Positions 5,832-12,868 are shown, counted from the stretch's first letter. The stretch: 21,722 nt of DNA from LiPW-15 sp964530925 (GCA_964530925.1 CAZHBZ010000010.1:1-21722); one strand, 5' to 3'. Notes: generated from the letters alone by a model not told the origin. A program made the numbers and translations.

Positions 5832-7544
5832 CTATTCCGCTGTTTCGCGAATAACCTCCTCTATTGAGACCAGCCCGTCCAACGCTTTTAATACGCCATC
5901 TTCCCGGAGCGTTACCATCCCCTGCTTCTTTCCCTCCGCTAAAATCTTTTGAATGGTCGGGCCGGACAAAATTATATCTTCCATGGCCGGACTCATTTTT
6001 AATACTTCAAATATAGCAAGCCTTCCCAGGACACCCTTCCCCTTACAAACATCGCAACCGGGCGCTTTATATATTTTGTAAGGTTCTGCGTATTTTTTAG
6101 CTGTTTCCGGGCCAACCGAAGCTAGAACAGCTTTAATAATCTTCTGCACCGGCTCCGGCGCGACTTCGGGCTTCTTACAGTTATCGCAAAGCTTTGAAAC
6201 AAGCCTTTGAGACATCATAAGATTCAGAGCCGAAGGCAAAAGGAAGGGTTCCACTTTCATATCGATAAGCCGAGGGACCACACCCGCCGCATTATTGGTA
6301 TGGATAGTGGAAAGCACCACGTGGCCGGTAAGAGCGGCGTGCACGGAAAGTCCGGCGGTTTCGTTATCGCGAGTCTCACCAACCATTATGACATCCGGAT
6401 CTTGGCGGAGAATCTGACGAAGTCCCGACGCGAAGTCATAACCTATCTCTGGACGCACCTGAGATTGGTTAACTCCGGAAACAAAATATTCCACCGGATC
6501 TTCCAAACTCACTATATTAACTTCTTCTTTATTCAAAAGCTGTAAAATCGCGTAAAGGGTTGTGGATTTACCGGAACCGGTAGGGCCGGAGATATAAATC
6601 ATTCCGAATGGCTTCTCTATCCCCTCCGCCACTATCTCCGCGCTTTTCCCGATTAAACCCAGCTGATCTAAAGTTTTTAAACCGGTCTTCGGATCCAAAA
6701 CACGAATGGCGACTTTTTCCCCGAGCGGAGTCGGGAAGGTCGCGACACGAAAGTCTATCTCTCTGTCAAAAAGCTTGGTTCGAAACCGGCCGTCCTGGGG
6801 AGTGCGAGTTTCGTCGATGCGCAAATTAGACATAACCTTAACGCGGGAAATAACGGTTGTCGCGATAGACAACGGCAAGGAAGCGGCTTCATGAAGATCT
6901 CCGGATGTCCGAAAGCGGATGCGCAAGTAATTTTGCTGGGGTTCGATATGCACGTCGGACGCGCCGGACTGCACCGCTTCTCTTAGAGTGTTCGCGACTA
7001 TTCTTATTATCGGCGCGTCTTCCGCCGAACCGCCCGACTCAAGTTCCACAATTTTTTCTCTTTCATCTTTAACGCCCATCGATTTAACCGCCGCCTCCAC
7101 CTCGCTCTTATATGGGGAATATTTTCGAATTATCTGCTGCCAATCTCCGTAAGAGATAACGTAAACTCCAAGATTTAAACGATTTCTGCGGCCAATAAAC
7201 TTAAGCGCCTCCTGCGCCCTCGAATCATCCGGATTCAACATGCCGACTACTAACATGTCCCCTTGCTTTGAAAGCGGGGCCACGCCATAAGCCCTCACGG
7301 TTTCTTCCGGGATAGTTTGAAGAAGACTGTCGTCATAATCCGCGATAGATACCCTCTGATACGGAATGTTGAGCGTGGCGGCCTTAGATTCGGCAATCTT
7401 CTCGTCATCCGTAGAGTGTCGCTCGTACAAAATCTGTTCTAAATTTTTGCCGGAAGTCATCACTTCGCGCTTCAATTTAGCCGCTTCCTCGGCGGTTATT
7501 ATTCCCTTTTGCTGTAAAGCTTGAAGTAATTGATCGGCTACCAT
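5832..7544 (-). CDS. pilB: Type IV pilus assembly ATPase PilB
   Basis: A 570-residue extension ATPase that drives pilin polymerisation through PilC. Residues 1-140 form a GspE/MshEN-type N-terminal domain. Then come SGASDVHIEP (about 193-202), Walker A GPTGSGKSTT (320-329), the Asp box SLEDPVEY, Walker B RQDPDVIMVGETRD (about 380-393) and the His box LSTIHTNNAA. Two CxxC pairs (Cys453/456 and Cys497/500) form the zinc-binding domain that marks PilB/GspE and is absent from PilT. Length is normal. No Shine-Dalgarno sequence is seen before 7544. An inverted-repeat element (7605-7703) and a possible terminator lie upstream, so pilB may be expressed apart from pilMNO. Confidence 0.97.
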   Translation of the reverse strand: MVADQLLQALQQKGIITAEEAAKLKREVMTSGKNLEQILYERHSTDDEKIAESKAATLNIPYQRVSIADYDDSLLQTIPEETVRAYGVAPLSKQGDMLVVGMLNPDDSRAQEALKFIGRRNRLNLGVYVISYGDWQQIIRKYSPYKSEVEAAVKSMGVKDEREKIVELESGGSAEDAPIIRIVANTLREAVQSGASDVHIEPQQNYLRIRFRTSGDLHEAASLPLSIATTVISRVKVMSNLRIDETRTPQDGRFRTKLFDREIDFRVATFPTPLGEKVAIRVLDPKTGLKTLDQLGLIGKSAEIVAEGIEKPFGMIYISGPTGSGKSTTLYAILQLLNKEEVNIVSLEDPVEYFVSGVNQSQVRPEIGYDFASGLRQILRQDPDVIMVGETRDNETAGLSVHAALTGHVVLSTIHTNNAAGVVPRLIDMKVEPFLLPSALNLMMSQRLVSKLCDNCKKPEVAPEPVQKIIKAVLASVGPETAKKYAEPYKIYKAPGCDVCKGKGVLGRLAIFEVLKMSPAMEDIILSGPTIQKILAEGKKQGMVTLREDGVLKALDGLVSIEEVIRETAE

Positions 7545-7604
7545 GCCAATTTTGCCCGCGGGGGCGAGGCTAAAGCCGATGACCGAGCGGCTGCAAAACT
7601 GAGC

Positions 7605-7703
7605 ACCCCGTGAGATAGGTTAAGAAGTTCTTGGGAAATGCTCCGGTTGCGTCTTTTTTTATACCTAGAATAAATCATTTGTTTGATAGTTATCTCACGG
7701 GGT
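7605..7703. repeat. 13-bp inverted-repeat element before pilB
   Basis: ACCCCGTGAGATA (7605-7617) and TATCTCACGGGGT (7691-7703) are exact inverted repeats 73 nt apart. The arms resemble those before pilT (ATCCCGTTAGAGAT), differing mainly by two bases, and the overall size is similar (99 versus 122 nt). It lies about 60 nt before the pilB start. Confidence 0.7.
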
Positions 7704-7704
7704 T

Positions 7705-7731
7705 AAAAACCTTGCTTTCCGCAAAGTTTTT
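7705..7731 (-). terminator. Possible terminator after the small pilus-locus gene
   Basis: On the minus strand an 11-bp stem (7721-7731 with 7705-7715, one G-U) closes around GGAAA and its 3' arm ends in TTTTT. It overlaps the stop codon of the 7730-8023 gene. The GC part is short and the U tract is inside the stem, so termination may be partial. Confidence 0.4.
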
Positions 7732-8023
7732 AAAATCCCAGGAACGGATTCGTTCGGCCCATATTCCTTGGAGAAAGCGGAGTCACATATTGCCTGAAAC
7801 TCCTACTCAATGAATCCACCACATCTTTTGGATTCACATTCAATTTGGAAAGTTGCTCCGTATTTTTAAAGCTTGTCGGCGCGGCAATCTGCCCTACCAA
7901 TTCTGGTTTTTTAAAAAAGAGATAATAGGCCGAACCCGCGACGGCGCCAATAATAAGCACCCAGGTGAGAATTGTTAAGATTCCCATTCCGCCTTTCTTT
8001 TCTTCTTCTACAACTATGGCCAT
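7730..8023 (-). CDS. Small single-TM protein in the PilP position of the pilus locus
   Basis: A 97-residue protein not recognised by sequence. It has a charged cytoplasmic start (EEEKKGG), one membrane helix at about residues 14-36 (ILTILTWVLIIGAVAGSAYY), and an outside segment of about 60 residues ending in GRTNPFLGF. It lies directly after pilO and before pilB, where many pilus operons encode PilP. The terminal GR-x-N-PF loosely recalls the [R]-[N/D]-P-F pattern of PilP/GspC-type proteins, but there is no lipobox and no beta domain. It may be a reduced PilP-like partner of PilN/PilO. The reading frame looks real from codon pattern and position; the function is inference. Confidence 0.8.
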   Translation of the reverse strand: MAIVVEEEKKGGMGILTILTWVLIIGAVAGSAYYLFFKKPELVGQIAAPTSFKNTEQLSKLNVNPKDVVDSLSRSFRQYVTPLSPRNMGRTNPFLGF

Positions 8024-8050
8024 CTTTTCTTAAATTATTCTAATTATTTT

Positions 8051-8119
8051 AATTGACCTAATTATCCTAATTGAAACACATTCGCTTTTGGTTTGGTCAT
8101 CAGAGTAATTAGATCAATT
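8051..8119. repeat. AATTA-type inverted repeat between pilO and the small gene
   Basis: AATTGACCTAATTA (8051-8064) pairs with TAATTAGATCAATT (8106-8119), 13 of 14. Looser copies of the same unit extend the arms to about 8035 and 8130. This fills most of the 112-bp gap after pilO. Confidence 0.6.
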
Positions 8120-8135
8120 AGGTTAATTTCCTCGA

Positions 8136-8711
8136 CTACGGATTTTGATAATAAGTTACGATTGACAAATCGAATCCGTAGAAATCTTGATTAGGCTTGG
8201 CCAAGGGGTCGATAGAGATAGCGCGAACGTCAAATACGCGGATGTTGGTTTCAAGGTTTTCCAAGAAATTCTGGAAATCTCCGTAAGTTCCGACAACCCT
8301 AACCTGGAAAGTCATATTGCCAATCGGCCGGATAACAGCCGCGCTTGCGGTTCCGCCCGCGTTCTGGACGGCAGGCGCGGAAATGGAAAGCGATTGCAAC
8401 GAAAGTTTATTGAGAGAAGCCATACTCTGTATCTGGTGCAAAACTCCGGATTGGTCGAGTTTCAAAGGCAGGGAAAGCGAAACAACGTCCTGCACAGCCC
8501 CCTTCCCCTCATAATCCGCGATTAATTTTTGCACCTGATCAATCGCTCCCTTCTGCTCGGCCACAAGCTCCTGGCGGGAAAGAACATCTGCGCGAATCGC
8601 GTTCGCGTTACCATATTCCGGGACTGTTAAATTGAAATAGATTATAAGCGCGGCAAAAACCATAACCAGCGCGCCTATCAGACTGACTAACCTTTTAGTA
8701 GATGGCTTCAT
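8136..8711 (-). CDS. pilO: Type IV pilus alignment protein PilO
   Basis: A 191-residue bitopic inner-membrane protein. A short cytoplasmic start is followed by one helix (LVSLIGALVMVFAALIIYF, residues 8-26), a coiled-coil segment (about 35-75, including QKGAIDQVQKLIADYEGKG) and a small ferredoxin-like domain with the PilO-type strand MTFQVRVVGTYGDFQNFLENL. PilO pairs with PilN to form the periplasmic ring or alignment complex. It starts 5 bp after the pilN stop codon, so the two are surely co-transcribed. Length is typical. The call rests on fold pattern and position between PilN and PilB. Confidence 0.88.
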   Translation of the reverse strand: MKPSTKRLVSLIGALVMVFAALIIYFNLTVPEYGNANAIRADVLSRQELVAEQKGAIDQVQKLIADYEGKGAVQDVVSLSLPLKLDQSGVLHQIQSMASLNKLSLQSLSISAPAVQNAGGTASAAVIRPIGNMTFQVRVVGTYGDFQNFLENLETNIRVFDVRAISIDPLAKPNQDFYGFDLSIVTYYQNP

Positions 8712-8716
8712 TCTGT

Positions 8717-9376
8717 TTATGGTGTAGTTGTGGCATTCCCTGCCGTGGTCGACGAAGATGGGCTCGGCGCCACGGGAACCGTATTAATAGCGGGCGATAT
8801 CCCAGCCCCAGTCGAAGCCGCGCCTGCAGTGGATAGTAAGAATTTTGAATCCATAGAAATCGTCATATTGAATTGCCATCCCCCTCCCGGAGATACAGCG
8901 AGATTATTCAAGTTCAAACGTGAAACTTCCGGCTGAGACTCGAATATAGCCGCTTGCTCGGCCGCGTCTTCTGGCGACCTGGAATTACCGAGTAGCGTAA
9001 GCTGGCTCGTCGGAACATTAAAAGTAAACTTCGTAAAATAAGTGTTAGCCTGAGTATTCCTCTCAAGCCAATCGAAAGCTTTTGAGGGCATCGGATGCTT
9101 CCCAAGAAGAGTTTTTACGTTCGCAAGCTGGGAATAAAAACTAACAAGCCTTGCTTGATCCTCTTCGGGAATTTTTTTGGAAAACTCCTGAATCTGCGCG
9201 TCTAAGTCATCTTTTTGGCTATTAAGATAGGGCTCGTATCCGTAGCTAAGCCCAAGGTAAATTATAAGACTTATCGAGAAAAGCGAACCGGCCAAAAGAA
9301 GAAGTTGTTTATACGACCCTTGCTCGGCGGATTTCCCCCGGGTCAATCTTTCTATTTCTTGTGTTGGCAGAGCCAT
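8717..9376 (-). CDS. pilN: Type IV pilus alignment protein PilN-like
   Basis: A 219-residue bitopic membrane protein: about 24 cytoplasmic residues, a helix at about 25-45 (LLLLAGSLFSISLIIYLGLS), a coiled coil (about 50-95), then a small alpha/beta domain (YFTKFTFNVPTSQLTLLGNS and WQFNMTISMD) and a Ser/Thr/Pro/Ala-rich tail. In known systems the cytoplasmic N-terminus of PilN docks on PilM; here it differs from the proteobacterial motif. The low-complexity tail of about 35 residues is unusual for the family and would lie outside the membrane. Position between pilM and pilO supports the call. Confidence 0.82.
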   Translation of the reverse strand: MALPTQEIERLTRGKSAEQGSYKQLLLLAGSLFSISLIIYLGLSYGYEPYLNSQKDDLDAQIQEFSKKIPEEDQARLVSFYSQLANVKTLLGKHPMPSKAFDWLERNTQANTYFTKFTFNVPTSQLTLLGNSRSPEDAAEQAAIFESQPEVSRLNLNNLAVSPGGGWQFNMTISMDSKFLLSTAGAASTGAGISPAINTVPVAPSPSSSTTAGNATTTP

Positions 9377-9393
9377 TTATTATATAAAAAAAT

Positions 9394-9460
9394 ATTCTAA
9401 TTATTCTAATTCGAATTTGTTTTGCACTCGTATTCTTAGGTCAATTAGAGCAATTAGGTT
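9394..9460. repeat. AATTA-type inverted repeat between pilM and pilN
   Basis: ATTCTAATTATTCTAATT (9394-9411) is matched in inverted sense by AATTAGAGCAATTAGGTT (9443-9460), 14 of 18. It occupies the pilM-pilN gap and belongs to the same repeat type as 8051-8119. Confidence 0.55.
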
Positions 9461-9478
9461 AATCAGAAATTTCTCATC

Positions 9479-10561
9479 TTACAGGTTTTTCAGTCCCAGG
9501 CCGATAGCTACCGCGAGAAACGAATTTAATTCCTGGCCGAGCGGCTCGAGTATCGGCGGATATTCCATCTTGGAAAGCGGCGCTCCGCGGACAACCGTTC
9601 GCTGGAATTGGTCCTTAAAATATTTCTCTATACCCAAAAGATTTGCCCCGCCACCGGTCAATATCATTCTTTCTATGGGTTTAGCGAGCGGGAACTGATT
9701 CTTATAGGTAAACTCAGCCCTCCTCACTTCACTTATTATAGCATCCAAAAACGGCAGCATTATTGTGGATAACTCGTAATTCGGACCCGTGCCGATTATC
9801 CCCCGCTCCTTCTTAAGTTCTTCGGCGCGAAGCGGATTGATATTGAGACTTGTAGCGAGAGCTTGTGTCAGAGAAGATCCGGAAAAATCGGTCTGCCCGC
9901 TATACTTTAGATTCCCGCCATCCGCGATAAGTATATCGGTTGTGAGACTTCCGATGTCCACGAGCATCGTGGGCGTTGGATCGTTGCCAACCGCAGAACG
10001 CAAAATGGACAAGCTCTCAACCTCCAAAGCTTTTAAAACAAGCCCCGCGGACTGGAAAATATTTTGATATTTCTTTATCTGCTCTTGCGGCACCGAGATC
10101 AAAAGTATTTGATTTACTTTCGCTCCCCGCTCGTCCTCCGCCTCGCCCACCTTGGACCAATCAAGCGCCACTTCAGAAATCGGAAGAGGGATATATTGCC
10201 TGGCCTGAAATTGCACGGCTTGATCCAAGTCTTTCGGATCCATCTCCGGCAAGGTAATCAAAGTGGTGAATGCCGAGAAAAGCGGAAGCGAGGCGATAAC
10301 ATTCGTAGTTTTTGGCTTCATTTGGGCGACAAGCATCTTCAGAAATTCCACCGTATCTTTATCAAATAGTTTCAAGCTGCTGGTTTGAAGCGCGGTATTG
10401 GCGCGAAGGAGCGCGCTTTCTGTCTCGAGCATCCCGTAATTCAAAAGCTTCGGGGCATTCTTCCCCTTTTCAAGTTCGGCTATCTTTATAGAGGTTGTTC
10501 CGATATCCACCCCCAGATAAGAAGTTGATGCCGAACTCTTTAGGAAATTAAAGAGAGCCAT
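9479..10561 (-). CDS. pilM: Type IV pilus actin-like ATPase PilM
   Basis: A 360-residue cytoplasmic actin-like protein that recruits PilN and the inner alignment complex. The first phosphate loop is YLGVDIGTTSIKIAELEKG (about residues 16-34), the second is TMLVDIGSLTTDILIADGG (about 199-217), and the adenosine motif is MILTGGGANLLGIEKYF near 305-321. The family body (VIASLPLFSAFTTLITLPEM and FQARQYIPLPISEVALDW) is intact. It is the first gene of the pilus locus, with an extended -10 box 23 nt upstream and comFC diverging on the other strand. Length is normal for PilM. Confidence 0.96.
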   Translation of the reverse strand: MALFNFLKSSASTSYLGVDIGTTSIKIAELEKGKNAPKLLNYGMLETESALLRANTALQTSSLKLFDKDTVEFLKMLVAQMKPKTTNVIASLPLFSAFTTLITLPEMDPKDLDQAVQFQARQYIPLPISEVALDWSKVGEAEDERGAKVNQILLISVPQEQIKKYQNIFQSAGLVLKALEVESLSILRSAVGNDPTPTMLVDIGSLTTDILIADGGNLKYSGQTDFSGSSLTQALATSLNINPLRAEELKKERGIIGTGPNYELSTIMLPFLDAIISEVRRAEFTYKNQFPLAKPIERMILTGGGANLLGIEKYFKDQFQRTVVRGAPLSKMEYPPILEPLGQELNSFLAVAIGLGLKNL

Positions 10562-10584
10562 GGAATGTAATGTTTTATACTGAA

Positions 10585-10593
10585 ATTATAGCA
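10585..10593 (-). promoter_or_regulatory. Extended -10 promoter of pilM
   Basis: On the minus strand this reads TGCTATAAT: a perfect -10 hexamer with a TG extension, 23 nt before the pilM ATG, predicting a leader of about 17 nt. The comFC start proposed here (10600) lies 7 bp to its right, so the two divergent genes share this short control region. Confidence 0.65.
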
Positions 10594-10599
10594 CAAAAA

Positions 10600-11286
10600 A
10601 TGAACCTTGATTCCCTATTAGAACTTATTTTTCCGAACCGCTGCGTTGGTTGCGGAGAGCCAACCGGCAAAGACCCGGCGCTTTGCTCAAAATGCGCCTT
10701 TTCTATCGAAACGCATGATTCTCTTTTTTGCGGGACATGCATGGCGCGCCTGCCTGAAGGCAAAAAAATCTGCCACCCGGGGGAACCATTTATCCTTGGC
10801 GCGGCGATAAACTATCATTCAGGAACGGCAGGAGCGCTCATTAAGGGATTGAAATTCAAAAGGAATAGAAAGATCGCAAAATTTTTGGCAAAACTCCTTG
10901 CCTCTTATCTTGAAAAACTGCCGCTTAAACTCGCTGGCTACGAAATAATAGCCCTACCCTTAAGCAATGCGAGGCGTCGCGAACGAGGATTTAACCAAGC
11001 AGAGCTTATCGCGGAAGAACTTTCCCCTCTCGTGTTCGTGCCGATTCTTCAAAAGGGTCTCGTTCGCGCAAGACACAGCACGCCACAAAGCGAAATAAGA
11101 GGTCGGAAGGACCGATTTAAAAATGTTGCCGGGGCTTTTTTGGCGGATGCGCGGTTCGTCTCGGGGAAAAACATCATTCTCCTGGATGATGTGATAACTT
11201 CCGGCGCCACAATGCGCGAAGCCGCTCGCGCGCTAAAATCCGCCGGGGCGAAAAAAATAATCGGTTTGGCCGCGGCGAAGGCATGA
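10600..11286 (+). CDS. comFC: ComFC-like phosphoribosyltransferase
   Basis: A 228-residue ComF family protein linked to natural transformation. It begins MNLDSLLELIFPNRCVGCGE with paired cysteines (CVGC, CSKC, CGTC) forming the usual N-terminal zinc-binding region, then IIALPLSNARRRERGFNQAE and the PRPP-binding motif NIILLDDVITSGATMREA near the C-terminus. An ATG at 10570 would add 10 residues, but 10600 fits where family members start and leaves the pilM promoter outside the gene. ComFC is known to assist handling of incoming DNA; next to a pilus locus with PilT this supports a DNA uptake role, which remains inference because no comEA/comEC is in the window. Confidence 0.93.
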   Translation: MNLDSLLELIFPNRCVGCGEPTGKDPALCSKCAFSIETHDSLFCGTCMARLPEGKKICHPGEPFILGAAINYHSGTAGALIKGLKFKRNRKIAKFLAKLLASYLEKLPLKLAGYEIIALPLSNARRRERGFNQAELIAEELSPLVFVPILQKGLVRARHSTPQSEIRGRKDRFKNVAGAFLADARFVSGKNIILLDDVITSGATMREAARALKSAGAKKIIGLAAAKA

Positions 11287-11293
11287 ACGTGAC

Positions 11294-11381
11294 AAATTAC
11301 TGATAACTGATAACTACCTCGAAAATCGAGCAAAATTTTGTTAAGCTCGTTATTGGTCATAAGTTATGAGTCAGTTATAAT
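11294..11381. repeat. GATAACT/AGTTAT inverted repeat after comFC
   Basis: Two GATAACT units at 11302-11315 are answered by two AGTTAT units at 11362-11379 in inverted sense, with a CTCGA/TCGAG hairpin between. The right arm runs into the -10 box of the next gene, so the repeat supplies part of that promoter. Confidence 0.5.
11353..11381 (+). promoter_or_regulatory. Promoter of the two-TM gene, likely leaderless
   Basis: TTGGTC (11353-11358), a 17-nt spacer and a perfect TATAAT (11376-11381). Only 6 nt separate the -10 box from the ATG at 11388, so transcription should start at or next to the start codon. No ribosome-binding site fits in that space. Confidence 0.6.
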
Positions 11382-11387
11382 TGATTC

Positions 11388-11861
11388 ATGGAAACAAAAA
11401 TAAGGTGGAAGGCGCCGGAATTCCGGTACTATCCAAAAACCGCGGGCTGGTATTATTGGTCAATATTTATTACCTTGATATTCCTGGCGTTTACAATCTG
11501 GCAAAAAAATTTCCTCTTCGGATTTTTTATAGTGGTCGCGGAGACACTTATCATTTCCTGGAGCTCAAAAAAACCCGCGCTTTTGGATTTCGCCCTTGAC
11601 GAAAAAGGGTTGACTATAGGAGCGCAAAAGTCCTATTCTTACACGGAGCTTAAGGGCTTTGCGAAGACAGATATGGACCAGGATGGCTCTTCATACACAG
11701 AGCTAATCCTCTATTTTAAACCGCGAATCAGAAACACCTTATTGATTCTCGTTCCAAGAGAAAAATACGAGGAGATAAGAGCCGCGCTCGAGGAAAAGTT
11801 ACCGGAAACGGAGGCAGAGTTGCCGCTTCTCGATGCCCTGGGAAGAATTATCCGCTTCTAG
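11388..11861 (+). CDS. Two-TM membrane protein with a bacterial PH-like domain
   Basis: A 157-residue protein with no symbol I can assign. After RWKAPEFRYYPKTAGWYYW come two hydrophobic segments (about residues 22-40 and 43-60) separated by a short WQKNFLFG turn. The rest is a cytoplasmic beta-rich domain, with FALDEKGLTIGAQKSYSYTE and LILYFKPRIRNTLLILVP reading like a bacterial PH-type fold, then a helix rich in Glu. Similar two-TM/PH-like proteins are common and mostly uncharacterised. The gene has its own promoter and stands alone between comFC and tRNA-Arg. The frame is convincing; the role is unknown. Confidence 0.85.
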   Translation: METKIRWKAPEFRYYPKTAGWYYWSIFITLIFLAFTIWQKNFLFGFFIVVAETLIISWSSKKPALLDFALDEKGLTIGAQKSYSYTELKGFAKTDMDQDGSSYTELILYFKPRIRNTLLILVPREKYEEIRAALEEKLPETEAELPLLDALGRIIRF

Positions 11862-11869
11862 GAAAATAT

Positions 11870-11992
11870 CAATAACTTAAAACTTATTACCGATAACAAG
11901 ACACAAAAAAAATCTAATACAGTTCCGGTTTTGTATTAGTTATCGGTCATCGGTTATAAGTAATAAGTTATCAGTTGTTTGTTATAAGTTAA
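11870..11992. repeat. Nested inverted repeats before tRNA-Arg
   Basis: CTAATACA (11915-11922) pairs with TGTATTAG (11933-11940); outside it ACCGATAA (11890-11897) pairs with TTATCGGT (11941-11948), and CTTATTAC (11883-11890) with GTAATAAG (11960-11967). Many ATAAGTTAT-like units fill the rest. No gene is visible in this 135-bp gap. Confidence 0.6.
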
Positions 11993-11996
11993 TACT

Positions 11997-12068
11997 GCGC
12001 TCGTAGTTCAACGGATCGAACACATCCCTGCGAAGGATGCGATCGAGGTTCAATTCCTCGCGAGCGCA
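11997..12068 (+). tRNA. tRNA-Arg, anticodon GCG
   Basis: A full cloverleaf: acceptor GCGCTCG/CGAGCGC, D stem GTTC/GAAC with an 8-nt loop, anticodon stem CATCC/GGATG around CTGCGAA, T stem CGAGG/CCTCG around TTCAATT, and A73. CCA is not encoded. The anticodon GCG reads CGC and CGU. Arg identity features C35, G36 and an A in the D loop are present. A GCG anticodon is unusual, because most bacteria read this box with inosine made from ACG. Confidence 0.93.
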
Positions 12069-12091
12069 CATTAGAATCTTGTTAGCGAAAA

Positions 12092-12110
12092 ACCGCCTCC
12101 GCGGTGTTTT
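12092..12110 (+). terminator. Likely terminator after tRNA-Arg
   Basis: ACCGC and GCGGT form a short stem around CTCC, followed by GTTTT. It lies 24 nt after the tRNA. The stem is short, so this is a moderate call. Further right, GCCCC/GGGGC (12127-12146) and CCGCG/CGCGG (12147-12165) could form two more hairpins without U tracts. Confidence 0.45.
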
Positions 12111-12168
12111 GCGTTACAAATTCTTATGCCCCGCCGCCGGTGGGGCCGCGCTGGTTTATCGCGGGGAA

Positions 12169-12196
12169 TTGACCTTTTCTTCAAAAAAAATATAAT
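12169..12196 (+). promoter_or_regulatory. Promoter of tRNA-Gly
   Basis: TTGACC (12169-12174), a 16-nt A/T-rich spacer and a perfect TATAAT (12191-12196), the best -35/-10 pair in the window. Transcription would start near 12203, about 50 nt before the mature tRNA. Confidence 0.75.
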
Positions 12197-12253
12197 GGTT
12201 TAGTGCCTAATATCTGAGGTTTGGCGTGTAAAAATGCCAAAGCCTTAGCGAAG

Positions 12254-12328
12254 GCGGGTATCGTATAGCGGCTATTATGCTACCTTGCCAAGGTAGAGAT
12301 GGGAGTTCGACGCTCCCTACCCGCTCCA
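12254..12328 (+). tRNA. tRNA-Gly, anticodon GCC
   Basis: Acceptor GCGGGTA/TACCCGC, anticodon stem CTACC/GGTAG around TTGCCAA, T stem GGGAG/CTCCC around TTCGACG, discriminator T and an encoded CCA at 12326-12328. The D stem is weak (three pairs, one G-U, or an alternative four-pair register). The anticodon GCC reads GGC and GGU. A strong promoter and terminator make it a separate unit. Confidence 0.95.
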
Positions 12329-12336
12329 GAATAGTC

Positions 12337-12361
12337 AAAAATCCGCCTAAGGCGGATTTTT
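12337..12361. terminator. Bidirectional terminator after tRNA-Gly
   Basis: AAAAATCCGCC and GGCGGATTTTT form an exact 11-bp stem around TAA, with the U tract on either strand. It ends the tRNA-Gly unit and also follows the minus-strand gene at 12375. Confidence 0.85.
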
Positions 12362-12374
12362 GGTTTGCCTTGGG

Positions 12375-12647
12375 TTATTGCGTGGTTGTCGCCGTCGGCG
12401 CGGGCGGATTGCTCTTGGGCCCGATTATCTTGGGACTCGCAAAAGGCCCGACGAATACCGGCGGGAAAAATGTCGCCGGGGAGGAAGTCGTCGAGGTCGG
12501 GGCTGAAGCAGCAGGGCCCCGGAAGCCAGTGAGCGGCGGAAGGTTCTCTGTTCCATCTTTTGGCGCCTCGAGAGCCTGTCCCAAATAAAAAAAGATGAGT
12601 ATTAAACTCGCCGCGACTATGGCTATTATGGCCAGAACGGATTTCAT
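12375..12647 (-). CDS. Small membrane-anchored Pro/Thr/Ser-rich protein
   Basis: A 90-residue protein of unknown function. It begins MKSVLAIIAIVAASLILIFF, a single N-terminal hydrophobic segment with no clear cleavage site, then about 60 residues rich in Pro, Ser, Thr and Ala, ending PPAPTATTTQ. It would sit in the membrane with a disordered outer tail. The overlapping plus-strand frame covers the tRNA and is rejected. No convincing ribosome-binding site; terminators flank both ends, so it is monocistronic. The hydrophobic start and length are consistent with a real gene, but low complexity lowers certainty. Confidence 0.65.
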   Translation of the reverse strand: MKSVLAIIAIVAASLILIFFYLGQALEAPKDGTENLPPLTGFRGPAASAPTSTTSSPATFFPPVFVGPFASPKIIGPKSNPPAPTATTTQ

Positions 12648-12823
12648 CCCATTAGAAAATTAGAAGCGACATTTTGCTTATTAAGATGCGTCTTTGACAA
12701 ATTGATTTAGCTGAATTCATATTCGATATTTTTAAAATTTTCTAACGAGACAAGTTCCCCCCCCATTCATAGCTCCAATTTATTCTAAACTATTTTCCCC
12801 CATTTCGCCTCCCCGTCAGAACC

Positions 12824-12852
12824 AAAAAACCGCTCCTCACAGCGGTTTTTTT
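12824..12852. terminator. Bidirectional terminator
   Basis: AAAAAACCGCT and AGCGGTTTTTT form an exact stem around CCTCAC. It lies 17 bp beyond the stop codon of the minus-strand gene at 12869. The remainder of the gap 12648-12823 is A/T-rich with a run of eight C and shows no gene. Confidence 0.85.
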
Positions 12853-12868
12853 GTTGCATTTTAGAAAT

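Noticed and set aside
7538..7678. A 46-codon minus-strand frame that overlaps the pilB start codon (ATGGTAG)
   Set aside because: It begins inside the 13-bp inverted-repeat element and its product is basic low-complexity sequence with no ribosome-binding site. Coupling to pilB is possible, but nothing else supports it as a gene.
12277..12588. Plus-strand frame starting inside tRNA-Gly
   Set aside because: It includes the tRNA and its terminator and is antisense to a frame with a proper hydrophobic N-terminus.
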